From Lentimicrobiaceae bacterium (lineage in GTDB: Bacteria > Bacteroidota > Bacteroidia > Bacteroidales > F082), in the NCBI GenBank assembly GCA_015061315.1, contig SUWV01000028.1:1-33093 (forward strand): a stretch of 33,093 nucleotides of DNA, given 5' to 3'. The notes below the pieces were generated by a model. It saw only the letters and a list, made by a program, of their open reading frames with translations, searched no databases and had not been told where the DNA came from. How positions within the stretch are numbered: the stretch's first letter is position 1; every line of letters begins with the position of its first letter. This document shows positions 7,510-15,450 of the stretch, piece by piece. Made by a program: the position numbers and the translations under genes.

Positions 7510-8058
7510 TTATTCATTAAATCCTATTTCTTCCAAATTTTCTTGTATCATCTCTTTGAGATATTTGATGATGTTGATGTCGTTCATCGACATTCCGTCT
7601 AATGCTTCTTTCACTTCATCGGTATCGAAAGTGTATTCTCCTTCGTCGGTGATGTGTCTATATATATAATGTATGTCTTCATGTTGTGCGCATAGCATGA
7701 CTATCGTTCCGGCGAGGTCGCCCATCGGTGCTCTGTCGATGTGGTCGTGCTGGAACCAGAATCTCAATGTCGTTCCTTTCCCTACTTCACTTTCTATGTT
7801 CATGCCGCCGCTACAAAGTTCCGTATTCATCTTGATAAGAGGAAGTCCGATGCCGACCTTGCGAGTCGTCCTTGTCGTGGTCCAAGGGTCGGTGACTTTG
7901 GCGAGGAAATCCTGGCTCATGCCTTTGCCGTTGTCTTTTATCATGAAAGAATAGATGTTGTCTTTCAGGCTGTCGATGATAGTAAGCTCTATCAGTGAGG
8001 CTTTGGCAGCGATGGAGTTTTCCATCAGGTCGTAAACATGTAATGATAATTCTTTCAT
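7510..8058 (-). CDS. GHKL ATPase domain protein
   Basis: A 182-residue protein with a histidine-kinase-like ATPase fold: N-box DLMENSIAAKA (10-20), G1 box DNGKGM (42-47) and G2 box VGIGLPLIK (68-76). It has no phosphoacceptor helix and no sensor domain. The C-terminal 60 residues, acidic and predicted helical, have no match I recognise. A longer reading frame back to 8175 would overlap the upstream PHP gene by about 100 bases; the ATG at 8058 (MKELSLHVYDLMENS) starts just before the conserved N-box, as in homologues. Its gene follows the PHP gene with a 16-base gap. Similar genes accompany hydrogenase clusters in anaerobes, from memory. Confidence 0.8.
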   Translation of the reverse strand: MKELSLHVYDLMENSIAAKASLIELTIIDSLKDNIYSFMIKDNGKGMSQDFLAKVTDPWTTTRTTRKVGIGLPLIKMNTELCSGGMNIESEVGKGTTLRFWFQHDHIDRAPMGDLAGTIVMLCAQHEDIHYIYRHITDEGEYTFDTDEVKEALDGMSMNDINIIKYLKEMIQENLEEIGFNE

Positions 8059-8074
8059 ATTAATAATGTATAGT

Positions 8075-8851
8075 TTAACCAAAAAGCAGCTGTAGTTTTT
8101 CTTCAGGTTCTGTGTCGATAAATCTTCCGTCTTCGCCGTGTAATGTCTTTCTGAATTCCTCGAATGTAGCTTCATACATGTTAAGCACGCAATGCACTTC
8201 GCCTATGATATGAAGGAAGTGTGCGTCGGAGCTTTTGGTGAAATTGAATTTTTTGAGGTAAGCGAATTTTCTGAGGAAGTCGTTTTTCTTGATGTGTTTT
8301 GATATTTCCAAGGCGTCAGCTTTGATGTCGGGCGGGACGAAACCTAATTGGCTCATCAGACTTGATGCGGGTTTGTTGACATGCGCCGGTACGAACAAAC
8401 CGCCTATTTCATGCACCTTATTATATAAGGTATCTAAGTCTACGTCTAATGCTGAGATGAGCAGCCATTCTTCTTCACCTGTCACGTCTTCGTTTTCATC
8501 GACGATGAGCTGGTAGCCGAAACGCTCCTCATCGTTGGGGATATGTGGTAGGTGCTCGTCGATAAAATCCTGGAAAGCGTCTAACTGTTCGTCATTTTCG
8601 AAGTAGGCGAGGGCATGAGCTTCTTCCTGTGTCGTTATCTCGACACCGCCAATGACGAAGATGCCGTTCTCTTTGCCGAGACGCTGTGTGATTTTCACCT
8701 GCCGCGTGCTGTTATGATCGGTGATGGCGATGATGTCTAAGTGTAGTTTCTTAGCTTGTTCAATGATGGCAGAAGGACTCATATAGATGTCACCGCACGG
8801 CGATAATACCGTGTGAATGTGAAGATCCGCTCTATATTTGTTTAACTCCAT
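8075..8851 (-). CDS. PHP domain metal-dependent phosphoesterase
   Basis: A 258-residue PHP-family protein. Metal-site motifs are DLHIHT (D9, H11, H13), TDHN (D45, H46), GVEIT (E71), PAHV (H157) and SSDAH (D209, H211), so all usual ligand positions are occupied. The family includes phosphatases, phosphodiesterases and polymerase-associated nucleases; stand-alone members hydrolyse small phosphate esters or nucleotides. The substrate here is unknown. Its position with two GHKL ATPases suggests it removes phosphate from, or breaks down, a signal in the same pathway; that is inference. Confidence 0.85.
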   Translation of the reverse strand: MELNKYRADLHIHTVLSPCGDIYMSPSAIIEQAKKLHLDIIAITDHNSTRQVKITQRLGKENGIFVIGGVEITTQEEAHALAYFENDEQLDAFQDFIDEHLPHIPNDEERFGYQLIVDENEDVTGEEEWLLISALDVDLDTLYNKVHEIGGLFVPAHVNKPASSLMSQLGFVPPDIKADALEISKHIKKNDFLRKFAYLKKFNFTKSSDAHFLHIIGEVHCVLNMYEATFEEFRKTLHGEDGRFIDTEPEEKLQLLFG

Positions 8852-8867
8852 TGAACCATCTGTTTTG

Positions 8868-8945
8868 AATCTGAAAAACTGAGAACTTGAAAACTTGAGA
8901 ATTTGAGAATTTTTCAGTTTTTCAGATTTTCAGATTCTCAGATTT
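8868..8945 (-). repeat. Inverted repeat and octamer repeats at the stop of DRTGG protein 2
   Basis: A perfect 15-bp inverted repeat (AATCTGAAAAACTGA at 8868-8882, its complement at 8914-8928) with a 31-base loop made of further gaacttga-type repeats. It continues as TTCAGA/TTCTCAGA units into the DRTGG gene, encoding its last residues. It can fold on the minus-strand transcript between the first two operon genes. Confidence 0.85.
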
Positions 8946-9272
8946 AATTATCTCATAAACCCTTCCTGTCACTTCAAACGTTTCCATTGAAGTCTGGAGG
9001 ATTGGTATTTCTTCTTCGTTGCTTTGGTTGATAGTATCTTCGTTAGGAGCGAAGTCCTTGACGAGGATGATACAAGCCAATTCTTTCAGTGAGGCTACAG
9101 CCATCACGTTCTTATGAGTCTGGAGTGTGATCCAGATGTTTCCTGCGTCGGCGTTGCCCATCACGTCGCTGAGAAGATCGGAGACGTAGCAGCCTTCTAT
9201 TTCTCTGTCTAATCCTTTTTTTCCTGATAAGACCTTGAGATTTAACTTTTCAACTAATTCCTGTACTTTCAT
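8922..9272 (-). CDS. DRTGG domain protein 2, first gene of the sensor cluster
   Basis: A 116-residue protein of the same small DRTGG-type family as the one at 7078-7422 (MKVQELVEKLNLKVL, then YVSDLLSDVM). It is the promoter-proximal gene of the minus-strand cluster. Its last residues (KSENLKI) and stop codon are written in TCTGAGAA-type repeat sequence, so the natural C-terminus seems to have been overrun by the repeat. A cytoplasmic regulatory or ligand-binding role is likely. Duplication followed by divergence of the two DRTGG genes within one cluster is plausible. Confidence 0.75.
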   Translation of the reverse strand: MKVQELVEKLNLKVLSGKKGLDREIEGCYVSDLLSDVMGNADAGNIWITLQTHKNVMAVASLKELACIILVKDFAPNEDTINQSNEEEIPILQTSMETFEVTGRVYEIIKSENLKI

Positions 9273-9292
9273 AATGCAAAAATATTATGTGC

Positions 9293-9323
9293 AAATATAA
9301 CAATCGAGAGTTAAAAAAGCAAG
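9293..9323 (-). promoter_or_regulatory. Promoter of the sensor cluster
   Basis: On the minus strand a CTTG (9320-9323), about 19 bases and the -7 box TATATTTG (9293-9300, TAnnTTTG) precede the DRTGG start at 9272 by about 20 bases. Confidence 0.65.
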
Positions 9324-9434
9324 AGGTTTTTGTGAAATAGTCTATAGAATTGGTGATGTTTTTATGGATGCAAAAAATTATGAGTTATTTTAAATTTATT
9401 AGAATTTTTATGATTTATAAATGAAAAAAAATAT

Positions 9435-9442
9435 TACTTTTG
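9435..9442 (+). promoter_or_regulatory. -7 box for the gene at 9503
   Basis: TACTTTTG matches TAnnTTTG; no clear TTTG lies at the right distance upstream. The AT-rich leader is about 55 bases long. Together with the box at 9293-9300 it makes 9273-9502 a divergent promoter region. Confidence 0.5.
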
Positions 9443-9502
9443 CGGGCGTTAAAAAGAGAATGAAATAAACATAAATTTATTAATAACTAAAATTAAATTA
9501 TC

Positions 9503-10660
9503 ATGAAAAAATTTTTACTTATCGTAATGGTAATGCTTTCATTACAAGGCTTTTCACAAAAGTATCGTATTGCTCACTTGTATTCAGCAGACGGTATGGA
9601 AGTATGGGATTACAATTACTCAGATGCAACAAGTGCAAATTTGCTCTCAATCAATGAGAGTTCATTCTTTGGGCAACTTCCTTTCGAATGTATAGATTCT
9701 TTGTTCTATGATGAAAACGGTAATATTACGAGATTAAGCACATGGCAGAAAATTTATGATACCATAAATGGTACTTCAGAGTGGTTATATGCTTGTTATG
9801 TGGATTATACATACAATGAAATGAATTTAAGAACTTCTCGTAAGAATTACAATGAATTCGGTGGACATTTTGAACTCGGCGGTACCTACAGATATTATTA
9901 TGATGAAGAAGGCAAAATGACCTCTTGGGCAATGGAATTCGGTGGTGTTGAGGAATGGAACAAAGGTATCATCGAATACAATGAAGATGGTACAAAGAAA
10001 TCGGAAACCACAATGGCGTATGACTTTTCAACATACGAAATGGAATACTCAATTAGATATGAGTATAATTATGATGATAATAAGAACTTGGAAAGAGAAA
10101 CTGAGTATTTATACGAACTCGATTCATGGGTCCCAAAATCGTATGTTCAATATGAGTATGATGAGTTAGGTAACTGTACACTTGAAGAGTCTGTAACAAT
10201 GAGTGGTACTGTGCAAGAAAGAAAAATATTTGAGTATGATACAACAGTTTCTATAGATAATGTATATCATTATCCAAACCCAGAAAAAGATTATCCTGCA
10301 CTCGAACAACAAATGAGAAGCATGCTTAAATCATTTGAATTCTATGCACAAAATGATGTATATGAGTTGGTATATGTAACCGATTATATGTACGACTATG
10401 AAATTTATGAAAATGGTGATGCTGTTGCTGAAGTAAATGATGTCGTCGCTAATATTTATCCAAATCCAGCTCAAGATTACGTTATGATAGAATCAGAAGC
10501 TAACTATGTTGAGGTTGTTGACGTTTATGGCAGAGTTGTCTTCGCAACAGAAATGACAGACATGCTTAAAGTTGATATGAGCGATTTCGCTACAGGTGTC
10601 TACTTCGTGAAATTACATAACAACGGAGCAACATCAGTTCAAAAGATAATGAAAGATTGA
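9503..10660 (+). CDS. T9SS cargo protein with YD-like repeats
   Basis: A 385-residue secreted protein. Residues 1-19 (MKKFLLIVMVMLSLQGFSQ) are a signal peptide. The body has repeated Tyr/Asp/Gly-rich strands such as YDEEGKMTSW, YNEDGTKKSE and YEYDELGNC, resembling degenerate YD (RHS-like) or MORN-type beta repeats. The last 75 residues are a type A T9SS sorting domain: NIYPNPAQDYVMI, VDVYGRVV and GVYFVKLHNNG. The protein should be exported by Sec, moved across the outer membrane by T9SS and kept at the surface or released. Its function is unknown; there is no enzyme motif. It is followed 27 bases later by queH, but a functional link is unlikely. Confidence 0.85.
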   Translation: MKKFLLIVMVMLSLQGFSQKYRIAHLYSADGMEVWDYNYSDATSANLLSINESSFFGQLPFECIDSLFYDENGNITRLSTWQKIYDTINGTSEWLYACYVDYTYNEMNLRTSRKNYNEFGGHFELGGTYRYYYDEEGKMTSWAMEFGGVEEWNKGIIEYNEDGTKKSETTMAYDFSTYEMEYSIRYEYNYDDNKNLERETEYLYELDSWVPKSYVQYEYDELGNCTLEESVTMSGTVQERKIFEYDTTVSIDNVYHYPNPEKDYPALEQQMRSMLKSFEFYAQNDVYELVYVTDYMYDYEIYENGDAVAEVNDVVANIYPNPAQDYVMIESEANYVEVVDVYGRVVFATEMTDMLKVDMSDFATGVYFVKLHNNGATSVQKIMKD

Positions 10661-10687
10661 TGTTTTAAGTCATAAAGTTAAAATACT

Positions 10688-11296
10688 ATGATGAAAATAG
10701 AGGCGCCGGGTGGAGTAAAGACTGTTCTTCTTCATACATGTTGCGCACCTTGTTCATCGGCAATAATAGAGTGCATGATGCAAAATGGCATCATGCCTCT
10801 TATTTTTTATTGTAATCCTAACATATATCCCGAAGAGGAGTACATTATAAGAAAAGACGAATGCACGCGTTATGCCAAAAGCCTTGGTTTGGAAATTGTC
10901 GATGCCGACTATAATCACGAGGCATGGCTCTCCGAGATGAAAGGCTTGGAAAACGAACCCGAAAGAGGTGGCCGCTGCTTGAAATGCTTTAAGCTGCGAC
11001 TGTTGGAGTCGGCAAGATATGCTCACGAAAGAGGCATAACAGCATTCACTACAACATTGGCATCGAGCCGATGGAAATCGTTAGACCAAATAAATGAAGC
11101 CGGATTGTTCGCCCAAAGTCATTACCCCGATGTCACTTACTGGGCACAGAACTGGAGAAAAGGCGGACTCAGCGAGAGACGCATACAAATAATAAAAGAA
11201 TATAACTTCTACAACCAAAGATATTGCGGGTGTGAGTTTAGTAGAAGAGACAACAAGTCAACGAGACAACAAGACAACAAGACAACAAGACAATGA
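10688..11296 (+). CDS. queH: Epoxyqueuosine reductase QueH
   Basis: QueH (DUF208) reduces epoxyqueuosine in tRNA to queuosine, replacing the B12-dependent QueG. Diagnostic motifs: LLHTCCAPCSS (C18, C19, C22), GGRCLKCFKLRL (C97, C100), the TTTLASSRWKS segment (121-131) and YCGCEFS (C180, C182), which together supply the Fe-S and redox cysteines. Family members normally end soon after the CGCEFS motif. Here the last 16 or so residues (RRDNKSTRQQDNKTTRQ) are encoded by the ACAAGACA octamer repeat and are probably not functional. No promoter is obvious; read-through from the preceding gene is possible. Confidence 0.93.
   Translation: MMKIEAPGGVKTVLLHTCCAPCSSAIIECMMQNGIMPLIFYCNPNIYPEEEYIIRKDECTRYAKSLGLEIVDADYNHEAWLSEMKGLENEPERGGRCLKCFKLRLLESARYAHERGITAFTTTLASSRWKSLDQINEAGLFAQSHYPDVTYWAQNWRKGGLSERRIQIIKEYNFYNQRYCGCEFSRRDNKSTRQQDNKTTRQ
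11248..11294 (+). repeat. ACAAGACA octamer repeat forming the queH 3' end
   Basis: About six ACAAGACA/ACGAGACA-type units run through the last codons of queH to its stop codon. Confidence 0.9.
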
Positions 11297-11340
11297 GTAA
11301 CTATTCATTGTAAATTGTGAAAAAAAACTTCAAAAGAGTA

Positions 11341-11371
11341 TTGGATTGTTCCAAATATTTTATTACATTTG
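11341..11371 (+). promoter_or_regulatory. Hydrogenase operon promoter
   Basis: TTG(G) at 11341-11344, 19-20 bases, then TACATTTG (11364-11371). The predicted transcript starts about 30 bases before the ATG at 11408. Confidence 0.7.
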
Positions 11372-11407
11372 CCACTTCATACATTCATTAACAAAACATT
11401 AAACAAG

Positions 11408-11800
11408 ATGGCAAAAGTTAAATCTTTAGCAGAACTGAAAGCTATGAAAGAGAAGCTTCAGTCTAATATTGACCTTCGTGAGAAATGTGATAATCCAGAA
11501 TCTGTCGTTCAGATAAAAGTCGCTATGGCAACATGCGGTATAGCTTCTGGCGCTAAGCAAGTCATGGAGCATATGATGGAAAAAGCTGAGGAGTTGAAAA
11601 TCTCGGCTGTATTCACACAAACAGGTTGCATGGGTTATTGTCACGCAGAACCTACTATAGAAGTAAAACTACCTGGCAAAGATCCTATCGTCTTCGGTAA
11701 CGTCGACAATAAAAAAGCTGATGAGATACTCGAGAAGTATGTCTTGAACAATGAGCTTTTAGATGGTATCATTCCAGTGAACTACGAAATTATTGGCTAA
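11408..11800 (+). CDS. Small thioredoxin-fold [2Fe-2S] ferredoxin-like protein of the hydrogenase operon
   Basis: A 130-residue protein, first gene of the hyd operon. Its C-terminal two thirds match the thioredoxin-like [2Fe-2S] domain found in HydC/NuoE and at the N-terminus of HydB: ATCGIASGAK (C43) and TGCMGYCHAEP (C74, C78), ending in VFGNVDNKKADEILEKYV. Compared with the usual C-x4-C ... C-x3-C pattern the first cysteine is missing; C27 might replace it. I chose ATG 11408 because an upstream TTG-initiated frame starts inside the promoter. A similar small Fe-S gene accompanies hyd operons in other anaerobes. It probably passes electrons to HydB or to a sensor; this is inference. Confidence 0.8.
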   Translation: MAKVKSLAELKAMKEKLQSNIDLREKCDNPESVVQIKVAMATCGIASGAKQVMEHMMEKAEELKISAVFTQTGCMGYCHAEPTIEVKLPGKDPIVFGNVDNKKADEILEKYVLNNELLDGIIPVNYEIIG

Positions 11801-11807
11801 TTAATTT

Positions 11808-11815
11808 AAGGAGGA
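11808..11815 (+). promoter_or_regulatory. Strong Shine-Dalgarno site before hydB
   Basis: AAGGAGGA lies 6 bases before the ATG at 11822. Most genes in this window, as usual in Bacteroidetes, have only A-rich leaders, so this site stands out. Confidence 0.85.
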
Positions 11816-11821
11816 CTTTAT

Positions 11822-13615
11822 ATGGCAAAAATCAAAACGCATGTGCTTTGCTGTGGCGGTACAGGCTGTAAGGCATCTGCTGGTGATGAGATTATTGCGA
11901 ACTTTAAATCTATATTAAAAGAAAAAGGTTTGCAAGACGAAGTTCAGGTTATCAAGACAGGTTGTTTCGGATTCTGCGAAAAAGGACCTATCGTGAAGAT
12001 GATGCCTGACAACACATTCTATACTCAGGTCACACCATCTGATGTTCAGAAAATCGTTGAAGAACATATCATAAAAGGTCGTAAGGTAACAGACCTTCTT
12101 TATTTGGATCCAGAAAACCAACAACATGTGGCTGACTCTAAGCACATGGGATTTTACAAGAAACAACTTCGTATAGCTTTGCGTAACTGTGGCTTCATCA
12201 ACCCAGAAGACATCAACGAGTTTATCTCTCGTGGCGGTTATGAAGGTCTCGGCAAGGCTTTGTCAGAGATGACACCTCAGGACGTTATCGCTGAAGTCAC
12301 AGCATCAGGACTTCGCGGTCGTGGCGGCGCTGGTTTCCCTACTGGCGTGAAATGGGGTCTCTGCGCTAAGAACGAAGCAGATCAGAAATATGTAGTATGT
12401 AATGCAGACGAAGGCGACCCAGGAGCATTCATGGATCGTTCTATCATGGAAGGCGACCCTCACTCAATCATCGAAGCTATGGCGATATGCGGCTACGCTA
12501 TAGGCGCTACTAAAGGTCTCGTCTATATCCGCGCTGAATATCCTCTCGCCATCGAACGGTTGCAGATTGCCATACGCCAGGCAAGAGAATATGGCTTGTT
12601 AGGAACTGACATCCTCGGCAGCGGCTTCGACTTCGACATCGAGTTGCGTTATGGCGCTGGTGCTTTCGTATGCGGTGAAGAGACAGCTCTTATCCACTCA
12701 ATGGAAGGTCAACGTGGTGAACCTACTTTCAAACCACCATTCCCAGCAGTGTCGGGTTATCTCAACAAACCTACTAACGTAAACAACGTAGAGACATTTG
12801 CTAACATACCTATTATTATTACAAAAGGTGCCGACTGGTTCGCAAGCATAGGTTCAGAGAAATCTAAAGGAACTAAGGTGTTCGCATTGGCAGGTCAGAT
12901 CAACAATGTCGGTTTGATTGAAGTCCCTATGGGAACAACATTGCGCGACATCATTTATGAAATCGGTGGCGGTATCAAGAACAATCGTCAGTTTAAAGCT
13001 GTTCAGACAGGTGGTCCTTCAGGCGGCTGTTTGACAAGCAAACACTTGGATACACCTATCGACTATGAAAGCCTCATGGCAGCTGGCTCAATGATGGGCT
13101 CTGGCGGTTTGGTCGTCATGGACGAGACATCATGTATGGTGGCTATCGCTAAGTTCTATCTTGAATTTACATGCGAAGAAAGCTGCGGCAAATGTTCACC
13201 ATGTCGTATCGGTAACAAACGTATGCTTGAGATACTCGATAAGATTACAAAAGGTAACGGCACAATGCAAGACCTTCAAGAGTTGCGTAACCTCGCCGAT
13301 GTTATCAAAGACACAGCATTATGCGGCTTAGGTCAGACATCACCAAACCCTGTTCTTTCTACATTAGACAACTTCTGGGACGAATACGTAGAACACGTTG
13401 TCGACAAGAAATGTCGCGCTGGTGTTTGTAAGTCCTTGATGAGCTACGAAATCGATCCTGCTAAGTGTATCGGTTGCGGAGCATGTAAACGCGTATGTCC
13501 TCAAGATGCTATCTCAGGAGAGAAGAAGATGGCACATCACATCGACAACCTCAAATGTATCAAGTGCGGTGCATGTTATGAAAAATGTAAGTTCGGTGCA
13601 ATCTCCATCAAATAA
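11822..13615 (+). CDS. hydB: [FeFe] hydrogenase subunit HydB (NuoF-like, NAD(H)- and FMN-binding)
   Basis: HydB is the flavin subunit of trimeric hydrogenases and carries the NAD(H) site. In order: thioredoxin-like [2Fe-2S] domain (C11, C16, C48, C52); NuoF FMN/NADH core with GLRGRGGAGFPTG, NADEGDPGAFMDRS and GAGAFVCGEETALI; SLBB-like segment around ALAGQINNVG; the [4Fe-4S] motif ESCGKCSPCRIG (about 452-463) with a fourth cysteine in ALCGLG; and two C-terminal [4Fe-4S] ferredoxin motifs from about residue 546 (CIGCGACKRVCP, CIKCGACYEKC). The length of 597 residues and this layout match bifurcating-type HydB. The gene sits between the small Fe-S gene and hydA with gaps of about 20 bases and starts at a strong ribosome-binding site. 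Confidence 0.95.
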   Translation: MAKIKTHVLCCGGTGCKASAGDEIIANFKSILKEKGLQDEVQVIKTGCFGFCEKGPIVKMMPDNTFYTQVTPSDVQKIVEEHIIKGRKVTDLLYLDPENQQHVADSKHMGFYKKQLRIALRNCGFINPEDINEFISRGGYEGLGKALSEMTPQDVIAEVTASGLRGRGGAGFPTGVKWGLCAKNEADQKYVVCNADEGDPGAFMDRSIMEGDPHSIIEAMAICGYAIGATKGLVYIRAEYPLAIERLQIAIRQAREYGLLGTDILGSGFDFDIELRYGAGAFVCGEETALIHSMEGQRGEPTFKPPFPAVSGYLNKPTNVNNVETFANIPIIITKGADWFASIGSEKSKGTKVFALAGQINNVGLIEVPMGTTLRDIIYEIGGGIKNNRQFKAVQTGGPSGGCLTSKHLDTPIDYESLMAAGSMMGSGGLVVMDETSCMVAIAKFYLEFTCEESCGKCSPCRIGNKRMLEILDKITKGNGTMQDLQELRNLADVIKDTALCGLGQTSPNPVLSTLDNFWDEYVEHVVDKKCRAGVCKSLMSYEIDPAKCIGCGACKRVCPQDAISGEKKMAHHIDNLKCIKCGACYEKCKFGAISIK

Positions 13616-13635
13616 TAATAGAAAGGAACATTAAA

Positions 13636-15420
13636 ATGATAAAACTCACTATAGATAACAAACCGGTAGAAGTTGCAGAAGGCACGACCATTTTGAAGGC
13701 AGCTCGTCAAGCCGGCATTCACATTCCTACCTTGTGTTATTTTGAATTGGCAGGAATGAATTTTGAAAACAAACCAGGCGGTTGCCGTGTTTGCGTCGTG
13801 GAAGTCGTGAAAGATTTCAACGGCAGACCACGTCGTAACTTAGCTCCTGCTTGTGCCACCGATTGCGTCGACGGCATGGTCGTCTTGACACACTCACAAC
13901 GCGTCATCAACGCTCGCCGCACTGTCGTAGAATTGATACTTTCAGATCACCCTACAGACTGTCTAACCTGCGCTAAGTCAGGTCAGTGCGAGTTGCAGAA
14001 GTTGGCACAAAATCTCGGTATCAGAGAGATACCTTACAAAGGCGAACAATCAACATATCGCGTCGATATGTCACCTTCAATAATCCGTGACGTCGATAAA
14101 TGTATCATGTGCCGCCGCTGTGAAAACGTATGTAACAACATCCAAAGCGTTGGCGCTCTCTCAGCAGTGAACCGTGGTTTCCAAGCTGTCGTAGCTCCAG
14201 CCTTCGAGCAAGATATGGTCGACTCTCCATGTGTTATGTGCGGTCAGTGTGTACAGGTCTGTCCTGTCGGCGCCCTCAGCGAAGTAGACGACACACGTAA
14301 GGTGATGATGGCTATCAACGATCCTAAGAAGACCGTCGTGGTACAGACAGCTCCAGCAGTGCGCGTAGCTATAGGCGAAGAGTTCGGAATGGAACCAGGA
14401 ACTATAGTCACAGGTCAGCTCGCTTCAGTATTGCGTCAGTTAGGCTTCGACTATGTGTTTGATACAGACTTCGCAGCCGACCTCACCATCATGGAAGAAG
14501 GTACAGAGCTCCTCAACCGTATCGACAGATATACTAAAGGCGACAAATCAGTGCGTCTCCCAATATTGACATCATGCTGTCCAGGCTGGGTCAACTTCTT
14601 TGAACATAACTTCCCTGATATGCTCGACGTTCCTTCAACAGCTAAGTCACCACAACAGATGTTCGGTGCTATCGCTAAGAGCTACTGGGCAGAGAAGATG
14701 GGTATCAACCGTGAAGATTTGGTTGTCGTTTCTATCATGCCATGTTTGGCTAAGAAATATGAATGCAAGCGCGAAGAGTTCTATGTCAACGGTAACCCTG
14801 ATGTAGATTACGTGCTCTCAACACGTGAGTTGGCTCGCTTGATAAAACAATTCAACTTAGACCTTAAAGAAGTGGAAGCACAAGAATTCGACGATCCACT
14901 CGGCGAATCGACAGGTGCTGCTGTTATCTTCGGTGCTACAGGCGGTGTTATTGAAGCTGCTACTCGTACAGCTTACGAAGTGTTCACAGGTAAGAAGTTG
15001 GAAAAGATCGACTTCACAGAATTACGTGGCTTGGAAGGCATCCGCGACGCTTGGGTCGACTTCAACGGAACACCAATCCATATCGGTATCGCTCACGGTT
15101 TGAAAAACGCTCGTACATTGTTGGAAAAAGTACGCGAAGGTAAAGAACAATTCCACGCTATTGAAGTCATGGCATGTCCTGGCGGATGTATCGGTGGCGC
15201 AGGTCAGCCTTATCATCATGGCAACAGCAAGATTATCAAGAAACGCTTCGATGCTATTTACGAAGAAGACCGCAACAAGCCAATTCGTAAGTCACACGAA
15301 AATCCGTCAATCATCAAGTTGTATAAGGAATTTCTTGGAGAACCATGTGGACATAAATCACATGAACTTTTACATACACACTATTTCGATAAGTCAGACC
15401 ATGTCGAGATAGGCGAATAA
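13636..15420 (+). CDS. hydA: [FeFe] hydrogenase catalytic subunit HydA
   Basis: The H2-activating subunit. The N-terminal [2Fe-2S] domain uses C34, C50, C53 and a later Cys. Then come the His-Cys [4Fe-4S] motif (H105, C109, C112, C118), two [4Fe-4S] ferredoxin motifs (C156/159/162/166 and C199/202/205/209) and the H-cluster domain with L1 TSCCPGW (C314, C315), L2 IMPCLAKKYE (C370) and L3 VMACPGGCIGG (C514, C518). The proton-relay Cys314 and the Glu of AKKYE are intact, so it should be catalytically competent, unlike the homologue at 5269-6546. A small-subunit-like C-terminal segment follows. At 594 residues it is of the HydABC type. Maturases HydE, HydF and HydG are needed but not in the window. 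Confidence 0.96.
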   Translation: MIKLTIDNKPVEVAEGTTILKAARQAGIHIPTLCYFELAGMNFENKPGGCRVCVVEVVKDFNGRPRRNLAPACATDCVDGMVVLTHSQRVINARRTVVELILSDHPTDCLTCAKSGQCELQKLAQNLGIREIPYKGEQSTYRVDMSPSIIRDVDKCIMCRRCENVCNNIQSVGALSAVNRGFQAVVAPAFEQDMVDSPCVMCGQCVQVCPVGALSEVDDTRKVMMAINDPKKTVVVQTAPAVRVAIGEEFGMEPGTIVTGQLASVLRQLGFDYVFDTDFAADLTIMEEGTELLNRIDRYTKGDKSVRLPILTSCCPGWVNFFEHNFPDMLDVPSTAKSPQQMFGAIAKSYWAEKMGINREDLVVVSIMPCLAKKYECKREEFYVNGNPDVDYVLSTRELARLIKQFNLDLKEVEAQEFDDPLGESTGAAVIFGATGGVIEAATRTAYEVFTGKKLEKIDFTELRGLEGIRDAWVDFNGTPIHIGIAHGLKNARTLLEKVREGKEQFHAIEVMACPGGCIGGAGQPYHHGNSKIIKKRFDAIYEEDRNKPIRKSHENPSIIKLYKEFLGEPCGHKSHELLHTHYFDKSDHVEIGE

Positions 15421-15450
15421 TAATTGTTTAATGATTAAAATGAAAATATT

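Noticed and set aside
8059..8175. N-terminal extension of the GHKL ATPase to 8175.
   Set aside because: It would overlap the PHP gene by about 100 bases and adds residues unlike the family.
11369..11407. TTG start for the small Fe-S protein.
   Set aside because: It lies within the -7 box of the operon promoter.
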